Of a DNA stretch of 38,271 nt, positions 22,509 to 30,726 are shown in pieces. Origin of the DNA: a bacterium (GTDB taxonomy: Bacteria > Patescibacteriota > Minisyncoccia > UBA6257 > GWB1-50-10); NCBI GenBank assembly GCA_021814805.1, contig JAKAHT010000001.1, positions 29,027-67,297 on the forward strand. Direction: 5' to 3'. Each line of letters begins with the position of its first letter. The first letter of the stretch is position 1. A program made the translations under genes and the position numbers. The notes below the pieces were generated by a model. It was not told where the DNA came from. It ran no database searches and was given only the letters and a program-made list of their open reading frames with translations.

Positions 22509-25500
22509 ATGTTCGACGATCTCGATAAATTTTCCTTGCCGGAACTCGAAGAAAAGGTTTTGGGGTTTTGGGAAAGAAACGGCATATTTGAAAAGTCTTT
22601 AAGTAAAAATAAATCGAAGAAGAAGTTCGTATTTTACGAGGGTCCGCCTTACGCGAACGGTCGCCCTGGCATACATCACGTTTTGGCCCGTGTGGTTAAG
22701 GATGTGGTTTTGCGCTACAAAACAATGAGAGGTTTCGAGGTGCCCCGTAGAGCCGGCTGGGATACGCACGGTCTCCCTGTTGAAATGGCGGCCGAAAAAG
22801 CTTTGGGATTGAAATCAAAAAAAGAGATAGAAAAATACGGAGTAAAACTCTTCAACGAAAAGGCCAAGGAGCAGGTATGGGTGTACAAGGATGAATGGGA
22901 AAATCTTACCCGCCGGATAGGCTATTGGCTGGATTTGAAAAATGCTTATGTGACCTATGCCCCGGAATACATAGAGACCATCTGGTGGACTCTCTCCGAA
23001 ATACATAAAAAGAATCTTCTTTATAAAGATCACAAGATAGTTCCTTGGTGTACGAGATGCGGCACGGCCCTGTCTTCCCATGAACTGGCCCAAGGTTATA
23101 AAACAGTCGAAGATAATTCCGTTTATGTTAAGTTCAAGCTCAAGCCCGGCCAAAAAATAGGCAGCCTCTTTGTTTCTGATGATAATACTTATATTTTGTC
23201 CTGGACGACCACGCCCTGGACCCTGCCGGGAAATGTGGCTTTGGCTGTCGGCGAGAATATTAAGTATGCAGTTTTAGGCACTGATGAAAATTCCGAAAAA
23301 TATGTGATTGCTTCGTCGTTGGCGGATAAAGTTTTGGGTGCTAATAACAAGTCGATTGATGGTTTGAGCGGCAAAGATCTGATCGGTTTGTCTTATGAAT
23401 CGTTGTTCAAGGTAAATTTCTTAGAAACTGATAAATCGTACAAAATATATCAGGCGGATTTCGTTACCACCGGAGACGGGACTGGAGTAGTCCACACGGC
23501 TGTTATGTACGGCGAGGATGATTATGTTTTAGGAAAGAAGGTCGGCTTGCCCGGCAAACATACCGTGGATGAAGAGGGGAAATTCGTGGAGGGGGTACCC
23601 GGATTACAGGGACTTTATGTCAAATCCAAGGAGACGGAAGATAAAATTTTCGAACATTTGAAACAAAATGGTAATTTGTTGAAAATAGAGCCTTATTCGC
23701 ATGAGTATCCTCATTGTTGGCGTTGCGGGACTCCGATAGTTTATTACGGCCGGACTTCTTGGTTTATAGCCATGTCCAGGTTGAGAAAAGAACTTTTAAA
23801 TCGGAATAAAAAAATAAACTGGATGCCGGAACACGTTAAGGAAGGCCGATTTGGTGAGTGGCTTCGCGAAGTGAAAGATTGGAATCTCTCAAGAGAAAGA
23901 TACTGGGGTGCGCCACTTCCCATATGGGAGTGCGGTAGTTGCAATCATGTCGAAGTTGTGGGCAGCTTGCCGGCTTTAAATAAGCTTGCCGGAGGTTCTA
24001 AAAATAATTATTGGGTGATGAGACACGGTGAAGCCGAAAATAATGTTCTGGATTTGATAGATTCCGGTTCTGGAAATTTCCATCTGACATCCAAAGGAAA
24101 AAGGGAGGTGGAACTTTCCATCAGTAAATTAAAAAAAGAGCTGGCTTTAAAACATCAGAAAATAGATTTTATTATATCTTCCGACATTCTCCGAACAAAA
24201 GAGACCGGGAAGATAGACGAGAAAATTATTTCCGGATCCAATTTTGAGATCGATAAAAGACTGGAGGAAATACATTTAGGACCGGGACTTTCCGGATGCC
24301 ATGACGAAAAGTACCATAAATTTTTCCCGACTTATGAATCAAAGTTTGAAAAGAGACCGGATAAAGGAGAGTCTTTGAGAGATCTAAGAACGCGCTTGTG
24401 GAATTTTATGCGTGACCTTGAGAATAAATACCAGGATAAAAATATATTAATAGTCACTCACGAATATCCCATTTGGATGCTTTTTGAGATATCCGAAGGC
24501 TGGAGTGAAAAAAGGGCCGTGTTGGAAAAAGAAAAAAGAGGCAAGGATTTCGTTTCTTTTGCCGAAATAAAGAAACTTGATTTCAAAAGTGTTCCCAGAA
24601 ATGACAGCGGGGAGATAGACATTCATAGACCCTTTGTTGATGAGATAAATTTTAAATGCCCGAAGTGTAATAATTCGGTCATGAAGAGAATTAAGGAAGT
24701 GGCTGATGTTTGGTATGATTCCGGGGCTATGCCTTTCGGTGAGGAGCATTTCCCGTTTGAAGAAGGCGTTAGAAGTATTAAAAATATTAAACCCGGCAAA
24801 CTAATACCTTTTCCAGCGGATTATATAGCAGAAGGTATGGATCAAACCCGCGGCTGGTTTTACACGCTTCTCGCCATTTCGACCGCCTTGGGCTACGAAG
24901 CTCCCTATAAAAACGTTATAACTTTCGGCCTCATCAACGACAAGTTCGGCCAAAAAATGTCCAAATCAAAAGGCAATATAGTAGAGCCGTTTTCGGTGAT
25001 AAATAAATACGGAGTCGATGCGGTAAGATGGTATTTCATGAGCGGTACACCCTTCGGGGAGCCGAAAAATTTCGATGAAAACGAAATAGCCAAAAAACTG
25101 CGCCAAATTCATCTCATTGTTTACAACTCATTTATTTTCTGGAAAACCTATGCCTTGCGAGACGCCAAAATTTTGAAACGGAAGGGCTTCAAGTCTTCTA
25201 ATATTCTCGACAAGTGGATTGTTTCGAGATTAAACAGTTTGATAGACGAGACGACAAAAATGCTCGATAAATATGAGATACGAGAGGCTTCTCTTGAAAT
25301 AGAGTCGTTCTTAGATGACTTTTCGAGGTGGTATATAAGAAGATCCAGAAGACGTTTCCAGAAACCGGAAGATAAAAAAGATTATGAATCGGCCTCCACG
25401 GTTATGTATTCGGTGCTTCTGACTCTTTCTAAAATCATGGCCCCGTTCACTCCGTTTTTCTCGGAAGCTTTATATTCGTCCCTTAATGCTTCCAAAATAT

Positions 25501-26048
25501 CTGTCCATCTTGAGGATTGGCCGAAAGCCGACAAAAAGCTCATAGATAAAAAGCTTTCTCAATCGATGATTTTTGTGAGAGATTTGGCGAGTAAGGTATT
25601 GTCCGAGAGGGCTGAAATCGGCATAAAAGTAAGGCAACCGCTTTCTCTTTTAAGTATTAAAGGATCCAAATCAGACCTTGCGCCGGCGCTCGTGGAAATA
25701 TTAAAGGAGGAAGTGAATGTTAAGAAAATATCTTTTGATTCTGAGCTTTCTAAGGATTTTGTCTTGGATGCCACGATAACGCCCGAACTAAAAGAAGAGG
25801 GAATGGTGAGAGAATTAATAAGGATGATTCAAGATTTAAGACAAGACGGGGGATTCACGCCCAAGGACCGGGTGGTAGTTATGTTGGAGGCTTCTCAGGA
25901 TTTAAATTCCGTTGTTTTGAAAAATAAATCAATCCTTCAAAAAGAAGTTAATGCCAAGGATGTAGTCCTGAAAAAATCTGACAAGTTCGATGTGGAATTT
26001 GAGACTAAATTCGAATCCTCTCCCATTTGGCTAGGTCTTAAAAAGTAA
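22509..26048 (+). CDS. ileS: Isoleucyl-tRNA synthetase with inserted histidine phosphatase domain
   Basis: Class I synthetase charging tRNA-Ile. 1179 residues, longer than usual for this eukaryote-like IleRS type (about 1040). Catalytic half: EGPPYANGRPGIHHVLARVV (variant HIGH) near 40-60, RRAGWDTHGLPVE; a CP1 editing domain with SWTTTPWTLPGN; RYWGAPLPIWEC with a CxxC zinc pair; IHRPFVDEI; VADVWYDSGAMPFGEEH; KMSKS intact (KFGQKMSKSKGN, near 818). Residues about 499-690 (24003-24578) are a complete histidine phosphatase: MRHGEAENN (504-512), SSDILRTKETG (R562, T566), LEEIHLGPGLSG (E587) and VTHEYP (H651). It is a clean in-frame insertion between SLPALNKL and IDIHRPFVDEI. The C-terminus holds the anticodon-binding domain. 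Single gene ending at a strong terminator. Confidence 0.95.
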   Translation: MFDDLDKFSLPELEEKVLGFWERNGIFEKSLSKNKSKKKFVFYEGPPYANGRPGIHHVLARVVKDVVLRYKTMRGFEVPRRAGWDTHGLPVEMAAEKALGLKSKKEIEKYGVKLFNEKAKEQVWVYKDEWENLTRRIGYWLDLKNAYVTYAPEYIETIWWTLSEIHKKNLLYKDHKIVPWCTRCGTALSSHELAQGYKTVEDNSVYVKFKLKPGQKIGSLFVSDDNTYILSWTTTPWTLPGNVALAVGENIKYAVLGTDENSEKYVIASSLADKVLGANNKSIDGLSGKDLIGLSYESLFKVNFLETDKSYKIYQADFVTTGDGTGVVHTAVMYGEDDYVLGKKVGLPGKHTVDEEGKFVEGVPGLQGLYVKSKETEDKIFEHLKQNGNLLKIEPYSHEYPHCWRCGTPIVYYGRTSWFIAMSRLRKELLNRNKKINWMPEHVKEGRFGEWLREVKDWNLSRERYWGAPLPIWECGSCNHVEVVGSLPALNKLAGGSKNNYWVMRHGEAENNVLDLIDSGSGNFHLTSKGKREVELSISKLKKELALKHQKIDFIISSDILRTKETGKIDEKIISGSNFEIDKRLEEIHLGPGLSGCHDEKYHKFFPTYESKFEKRPDKGESLRDLRTRLWNFMRDLENKYQDKNILIVTHEYPIWMLFEISEGWSEKRAVLEKEKRGKDFVSFAEIKKLDFKSVPRNDSGEIDIHRPFVDEINFKCPKCNNSVMKRIKEVADVWYDSGAMPFGEEHFPFEEGVRSIKNIKPGKLIPFPADYIAEGMDQTRGWFYTLLAISTALGYEAPYKNVITFGLINDKFGQKMSKSKGNIVEPFSVINKYGVDAVRWYFMSGTPFGEPKNFDENEIAKKLRQIHLIVYNSFIFWKTYALRDAKILKRKGFKSSNILDKWIVSRLNSLIDETTKMLDKYEIREASLEIESFLDDFSRWYIRRSRRRFQKPEDKKDYESASTVMYSVLLTLSKIMAPFTPFFSEALYSSLNASKISVHLEDWPKADKKLIDKKLSQSMIFVRDLASKVLSERAEIGIKVRQPLSLLSIKGSKSDLAPALVEILKEEVNVKKISFDSELSKDFVLDATITPELKEEGMVRELIRMIQDLRQDGGFTPKDRVVVMLEASQDLNSVVLKNKSILQKEVNAKDVVLKKSDKFDVEFETKFESSPIWLGLKK

Positions 26049-26086
26049 AGAGCACTCTTGATTAAAAATTTGAGTGCTCTTTGTTT
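26049..26086. terminator. Bidirectional terminator after ileS
   Basis: Perfect 9-bp stem AGAGCACTC/GAGTGCTCT (26049-26057, 26072-26080), followed by TTGTTT on the plus strand; the minus strand reads CTTTACTTTTT after the stem. It serves ileS and the convergent small gene pair. Confidence 0.88.
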
Positions 26087-26095
26087 AGATGGATA

Positions 26096-26293
26096 TTAAC
26101 GAGTAGTGATTTGCTGAGCTTCATCTATTATCTCCTCGTCGGTCATATTTAATTTCTGTCTTATTTCCTCCATCTCTTTTTCGATACTGCCATCTTGGCC
26201 ATTTTTCTGGCCTATGGCGAGCCTTACATATTTAAAGATGAGTCCGTGCCTTTCCGATTGACTCATCTCGTTATTTTTGTTACTCTTTTCCAT
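26096..26293 (-). CDS. Hypothetical small protein
   Basis: 65 residues, charged, mostly helical, no membrane segment or signal. I do not recognise a family. The start is supported by AAAGGA 5 nt before the ATG, one of few Shine-Dalgarno sites in the window. The ATG lies 14 nt inside the end of the upstream 151-residue gene, so the two are probably co-translated. Confidence 0.65.
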   Translation of the reverse strand: MEKSNKNNEMSQSERHGLIFKYVRLAIGQKNGQDGSIEKEMEEIRQKLNMTDEEIIDEAQQITTR

Positions 26294-26735
26294 TGCTATT
26301 CCTTTCTCTTTGAAATTCTTTCAGTGCTTTATAAGTTGTGACAAGAGCAAATTTTCCGTAGTCAGCCCTTGATTTAAACATTTTTATCCAACTTGCGTCC
26401 CGGCCTGATTTTTGAATGGCTCTGGCTAAAATGTTTATTGAGTCAACTGCCGCATCGTGAACTATTTTTCTTGTCCGATCTATTTCTTCAAATTCTTTCT
26501 GATTATCTTTAGTAAGGTTGCTTAACACTTCGTGGAAAGCGGCTACAGTTTCCGTGTATCTTTCTGAGTATTCAATGGCATCCTCTGTCAGCTTTTCCAA
26601 AATAGAATCTCCTTTAACCTCTTCTTTAAGTTTTTTAAGGTCTACTATCGGTAGAAGTTTTTCTGGATCGCCTAATTGCCTTTCCATTTCCGGTAGAGCG
26701 TGGGGAAATTTGTCGGTAAATCCATTTATATTCAT
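26280..26735 (-). CDS. Hypothetical helical protein
   Basis: 151 residues, soluble, helix-rich, with no signal peptide. Begins MNINGFTDKFPHALPEMERQ; the C-terminal half has HDAAVDSINILARAIQ and a SGRDASWIKMFKSRADYGK stretch that looks conserved in style, but I cannot name a family. It forms a two-gene unit with the 65-residue gene downstream. It follows trpS at 45 nt; AT-rich sequence with several TATA-like boxes separates them, so a separate promoter is likely. Confidence 0.7.
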   Translation of the reverse strand: MNINGFTDKFPHALPEMERQLGDPEKLLPIVDLKKLKEEVKGDSILEKLTEDAIEYSERYTETVAAFHEVLSNLTKDNQKEFEEIDRTRKIVHDAAVDSINILARAIQKSGRDASWIKMFKSRADYGKFALVTTYKALKEFQRERNSNGKE

Positions 26736-26780
26736 ATTTTTATAAACTCTGCTTTTTATATAATAAAATATAATAGTGTT

Positions 26781-27770
26781 TCAGTCAATAGTAAGCCCTA
26801 GTTTGATTTTAATGTCTTCAATTTTTTTTGTAGCTGCCAAGCCGGCTCTTTTGTTGCCGGAGATGATTATTTTTTTTACGGCCGTTTTGTTCTTTATTAG
26901 TTTCTTTTTTCTTATTTGGAAAGATGAAAGGTTTTTTATTATTTCTTCCGAAATATCTTTTTTAAAGTCTCCGTAGCCCTTGTTTTCGAATTTCTTTTCC
27001 GTTTGTTTGATGGTTATTCCCGAAAAATTTGAGTAAATGATAATAAGGTTGGATATGGCTGGCTTATCTTCCGGGTTATACTTTATTTCATGCCCAGAAT
27101 CGGTAACAGCCCTTTTTATTTTCTCTTTTATGGTTTTTTCATCATCATCCAAGAAGAGGCATCCGGCCGGCCGTGATTTGGACATTTTTTTGGTCGGATC
27201 GTCCAGGCTCATTATCCTTTTTGCTTCGGTGAGGATCGGCTGAGGCTCCAAAAAAATTTTCCCGAATTTTAAATTGAATTTTCTCGCCAAGGTTCTTGTG
27301 AGTTCAAGGTGCTGTAACTGGTCTTCGCCGACCGGCACGAATTTGGCATCATAAAGGAGAATGTCAGCAGCCATTAAAACCGGATAGTTAAAAAGTCCGA
27401 CATTGGCATTTTCCGGTTGAGATTCGCTTTTATCCTTGAATTGAGTCATTCTTCTAAGCTCTCCGAAAGGAGTGATATTGGATAAAAGCATCTGAAGTTC
27501 GCTGTGGGCCGGTATTTCCGATTGCTGGAATATAACCGATTTCTTTGGGTCAAGGCCGGCTGCGAGATAGTCCAGGGCCACATCCATTATTTGATCCGGT
27601 TTTTCTTTGGGATCGAAATTCTCCGTCAAAGAATGCAGATCGGCTATGAAAAAATAACACTCGTATTTGCCGGAGTTCTGAAGCTCGACGAAGTTTTGGA
27701 GTGAGCCCAAATAATTTCCTATATGAAGTTTTCCCGTTGGTTGAATGCCTGAAATCAAAACTGGTTTCAT
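26781..27770 (-). CDS. trpS: Tryptophanyl-tRNA synthetase
   Basis: Class I synthetase charging tRNA-Trp. 329 residues, normal length. HIGH variant in GIQPTGKLHIGNYLG (residues 8-22), VGEDQLQHLELTR in the tryptophan-binding region, and intact KMSKS (KKMSKSRPAG, near 195). Both signatures are standard. A CATAAT box lies 6 nt before the ATG. The first five codons are the right arm of a 14-bp inverted repeat that starts upstream (27757-27800). Confidence 0.97.
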   Translation of the reverse strand: MKPVLISGIQPTGKLHIGNYLGSLQNFVELQNSGKYECYFFIADLHSLTENFDPKEKPDQIMDVALDYLAAGLDPKKSVIFQQSEIPAHSELQMLLSNITPFGELRRMTQFKDKSESQPENANVGLFNYPVLMAADILLYDAKFVPVGEDQLQHLELTRTLARKFNLKFGKIFLEPQPILTEAKRIMSLDDPTKKMSKSRPAGCLFLDDDEKTIKEKIKRAVTDSGHEIKYNPEDKPAISNLIIIYSNFSGITIKQTEKKFENKGYGDFKKDISEEIIKNLSSFQIRKKKLIKNKTAVKKIIISGNKRAGLAATKKIEDIKIKLGLTID

Positions 27771-27800
27771 ACTTCAATTATGAGGCATGAAACCAGTTTT
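27757..27800. repeat. 14-bp perfect inverted repeat over the trpS start
   Basis: AAAACTGGTTTCAT (27757-27770) and ATGAAACCAGTTTT (27787-27800), 16-nt loop. On the minus strand the right arm is the first codons of trpS (MKPVL). In an RNA read through from RNase J it would hide the trpS start codon and, with TTTTGATTT after it, could end transcription. In a leaderless trpS mRNA only one arm is present. Confidence 0.85.
27777..27782 (-). promoter_or_regulatory. -10 box of trpS; predicts leaderless mRNA
   Basis: CATAAT on the minus strand, in the loop of the inverted repeat, 6 nt before the ATG. Possible -35 TGGACT (27806-27801), 18 bp upstream. Confidence 0.45.
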
Positions 27801-27814
27801 AGTCCACCTTGTGA

Positions 27815-29626
27815 TTAGATTTCTATTACCACAGGCAGAATCATTGGTCTTCTTTTGGTTTTGTTGTACAAGAATTGACCTACCTGATCCCTTATTAAAG
27901 CTTTCAGGTAATCTGCGTCCATGGGCTGATAGTGGGGTATTCGGCTGATAATGCCTCTTACCTTTCTTCTTATTTCATCCAGAAGTTCCTGATTTTCTCT
28001 GAGATATATGAAACCTCTCGAGATAATGTCGGGGTTTTTCAGTATGTGTCCGGTTGCTCGATCTATAGTGGTTATAATGACAAACATACCTTCTTGGGAA
28101 AGCATGCGCCTGTCTCTCAGGACGACATCGCTTACGTCTCCCACACCCAAACCGTCGACTAAAACATACGAAGCGGGGACTCTTTCTCTTAAAACCTCCA
28201 CTTTGTCCTTGTAAAGAAGTCCGACATCTCCGTTGTCGAGAATGGTAACTCTGTCTTTTTGGATATCGACTTCTTTGGCGAGTTTAACGAGGGCTTTACG
28301 CATAAAGTAATAAGCGTGGATAGGGAAGACGAATTTCGGTTTTACAAGTTTCATTACGAGTTTCAGGTCTTCGCTATGAGCGTGTCCGCTTGAATGGATA
28401 TCGAGAAGCTTAGTGTTGTAAACTTCGTCGACTTGGCGAGAAATATTATCCTGAAGACCCTGAACGCTCCTTTCATTGCCTGGTATAACCGATGAAGAAA
28501 AAATAACCGTATCGTCGGGTTTCAGCCTCACTGATCTGTGTTCACCGTTTACTATTCTCATAAGCCCGGCGTTTGGTTCTCCTTGGGCTCCGGTCGTGAG
28601 TATCATGACTTTGTCGTCCTTGTATTTATTCAGGTCTTCGAGCGGAATCATAGTTCCCGGCTTAGGCTTGAAATATCCGAGCTGCTGAGCCACGGTCATA
28701 TTGTCCCGCATCGATCGGCCGTTCAGGGCGACTTTCCGGTTGTGCCTCTCGGCTATTTGGATTATTTCGAATACGCGGGTCAAAAGGGAAGCGAATGTGG
28801 CTATAATTACCCGCCCTTTGGATTTGGATATCAATTCCTCCAAGTTATCGTCGACGGTCATTTCGGAAAAGGAAAATCCGGGCCTTAAGGAATTTGTGCT
28901 GTCCATAAAGACGCTATGGATGCCCATTTCTCCGACTTTCTTGTATATTTCGGTATCCACCGGCTTACCTTCTTTATTGGTTCGGAGCCGGAAGTCTCCG
29001 AAATTGACCATATTGCCGACGGGTGTTTTGAGAACGAACCCCAAGGCGTCGGGTATGGTGTGATCAACATTAAAGAATTCGACTTCTAAGTTTTCGCTTA
29101 TTTTTCTCCTATCGCCGTGTTTTACGACGTCGAAGTGAAGCTTCGGGGCGTTGGTGAATTCCTCGTGCCTTTTTTCCACCACCGCTTTTGTAAAGTCGGC
29201 TGTATAAATAACAGGGTTGCCGATCTTGCCTATTACGTAGTGAATGGCGGCTATGTGATCGTAATGACCGTGAGTAAGAAAGATGGCTTTTATCTTATCC
29301 TTTCTTTCTTCAAGGTAAGTTACGTTGGGTATTATATAATCTATGCCCGGAGTAGTTTCTTCCGGGAATTGTATACCCACGTCGACTATGACTATTTCAT
29401 CGTTGTACTCAAAGAAGGAGCAATTGCGTCCCACTTCTTCCAACCCGCCCAACGGCACGAACCTGACCACCGGTTCTTTGGTTTCTTTGGCGGCCGGCCG
29501 GCTGGTTTTGGTGGAAAGAGAAGTCCTTCTTTCTTCCGACGGTAATGCTTCCGTTTTCCTCCTGCGAGGGCCGGAAGACTTGTTCGCTTGAAAGCGCGAA
29601 CGAGCATTTTCTGATTGTCTTAACAT
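27815..29626 (-). CDS. rnj: Ribonuclease J
   Basis: Endo- and 5'-exoribonuclease of mRNA decay and rRNA maturation. 603 residues. A basic, low-complexity N-terminal extension (about 1-50, rich in Arg/Lys/Ser) precedes the metallo-beta-lactamase core with the zinc motif FLTHGHYDHIAAI, VDHTIPDALG and NFGDFR. The beta-CASP domain (IATFASLLTRVFEI, GRSMRDNM, TTGAQGEP) and DIHSSGHAHSEDLK follow, then the C-terminal RNase J domain. All metal ligands are present. AATAAT lies 8 nt before the ATG, a possible leaderless -10. RNase Y is also in this window. Confidence 0.95.
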   Translation of the reverse strand: MLRQSENARSRFQANKSSGPRRRKTEALPSEERRTSLSTKTSRPAAKETKEPVVRFVPLGGLEEVGRNCSFFEYNDEIVIVDVGIQFPEETTPGIDYIIPNVTYLEERKDKIKAIFLTHGHYDHIAAIHYVIGKIGNPVIYTADFTKAVVEKRHEEFTNAPKLHFDVVKHGDRRKISENLEVEFFNVDHTIPDALGFVLKTPVGNMVNFGDFRLRTNKEGKPVDTEIYKKVGEMGIHSVFMDSTNSLRPGFSFSEMTVDDNLEELISKSKGRVIIATFASLLTRVFEIIQIAERHNRKVALNGRSMRDNMTVAQQLGYFKPKPGTMIPLEDLNKYKDDKVMILTTGAQGEPNAGLMRIVNGEHRSVRLKPDDTVIFSSSVIPGNERSVQGLQDNISRQVDEVYNTKLLDIHSSGHAHSEDLKLVMKLVKPKFVFPIHAYYFMRKALVKLAKEVDIQKDRVTILDNGDVGLLYKDKVEVLRERVPASYVLVDGLGVGDVSDVVLRDRRMLSQEGMFVIITTIDRATGHILKNPDIISRGFIYLRENQELLDEIRRKVRGIISRIPHYQPMDADYLKALIRDQVGQFLYNKTKRRPMILPVVIEI

Positions 29627-29678
29627 AAAATTAAATTATTTATTCGACTTTATTTAATTTTTAAGAGTTTTGCTCTTG

Positions 29679-29762
29679 TGCGGAGAGAGGGACTTGAACC
29701 CTCACGAGATTGCTCTCACAGGCTCCTGAAGCCTGCGCGTCTGCCGATTCCGCCACCTCCGC
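29679..29762 (-). tRNA. tRNA-Leu (anticodon CAG)
   Basis: 84 nt, class II with a long variable arm (GAGAGCAATCTCG). Acceptor GCGGAGG (29762-29756) pairs with TCTCCGC (29686-29680), discriminator A. Anticodon stem CAGGC/GCCTG with loop TTCAGGA gives CAG. CCA is not encoded. It lies between the PGI/PMI gene (7 nt upstream on this strand) and RNase J, so it is probably cut from a longer transcript. Confidence 0.96.
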
Positions 29763-29769
29763 AAATAAC

Positions 29770-30726
29770 TTAATGAACTTTCTTTAATCTTTTTATCGTG
29801 TTGACTTCCACCGGGTTTTCTTTTGATCTTTCAGCCAAAGACCAGCTTGTGAAGTGCGACAGGATTATGCCATTCCAAGTTTTTTCGAAAATATTTTTGC
29901 CGGGTATTTTTATATCCAATGATTTTATCTTTTTATTTTTAAGTTCTTTTTTTAAAAACTCTTTTTTGTGATTGAATTTTCCAAAGTCATCCAAGAAAAT
30001 TACCGTCCACTTTCCCGATATATTTTTAAACCCTTCTATCTCGTTGTGGTTTATTTCAGGGTAAGAGTTTACAAAAGCAGCCTTTTTAGAAGTTTCGTTA
30101 AAATTATTTTTCCATAAAAGGGACAAGTGATAAAGGTTATTCAAGGAATAAACTATTATATTGCCCTCTATTTTCTTTGAGATATCCATCCCTGCTTTCC
30201 GGAGCTTGGGTATTGTCTCCAGTTTGAAACGGGGGATTCTTACATCAAAAACGGCTTCTAAGATATTTATAACTCCGTAGTACATTAAACCGCTTGCTTG
30301 CCTTGGTGTCAAGTCACCCAGGTCGAACGAAGCAATGGCCGTTTTGTTTTTTATTGATTCTTCTTTGAGTTTTCCTCCGCCTGTGACTGCGGCTATATTC
30401 TTTTTACCGAACTTTCGAATGGCTGATTTGAAAGCGTTTAGCGTCTCTTCGGTGTCTCCGGAAAAGGAGACCGATATAAAAAGTGGGCTTTTAGTGTAGG
30501 TTTTGGGAAGGACATTGTCTTTCAGCACGAAGACAGGGACTTTTAAGTTTATGCTTTCGGCGTTGTCTTTCAATATTTCTCCTATTACTCCCGATCCGCC
30601 CATGCCGGCTATTACGACCGAGTCGAATCTCCTGCCGGATAAGCTCTTTAAATATTCCGTGGTTATGTTTTCGGACGAGAGTTGTTTCTTAAAATCAACT
30701 GTATTTTTTTCGTAGATATCCGTCAT
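29770..30726 (-). CDS. Bifunctional phosphoglucose/phosphomannose isomerase
   Basis: SIS-domain isomerase interconverting fructose-6-P with glucose-6-P and mannose-6-P. 318 residues. VVIAGMGGSGVIGE (about 37-50), SVSFSGDTEETLNA (about 86-100), PRQASGLMYYG (about 141) and SYPEINHNEIEG (about 221) match the archaeal/candidate-phyla PGI/PMI family, and the C-terminal NPVEVNTIKRLK supplies the conserved catalytic tail. The start overlaps the stop of the upstream binding protein (ATGA). Last protein gene of the secG operon, followed by tRNA-Leu. Confidence 0.9.
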   Translation of the reverse strand: MTDIYEKNTVDFKKQLSSENITTEYLKSLSGRRFDSVVIAGMGGSGVIGEILKDNAESINLKVPVFVLKDNVLPKTYTKSPLFISVSFSGDTEETLNAFKSAIRKFGKKNIAAVTGGGKLKEESIKNKTAIASFDLGDLTPRQASGLMYYGVINILEAVFDVRIPRFKLETIPKLRKAGMDISKKIEGNIIVYSLNNLYHLSLLWKNNFNETSKKAAFVNSYPEINHNEIEGFKNISGKWTVIFLDDFGKFNHKKEFLKKELKNKKIKSLDIKIPGKNIFEKTWNGIILSHFTSWSLAERSKENPVEVNTIKRLKKVH

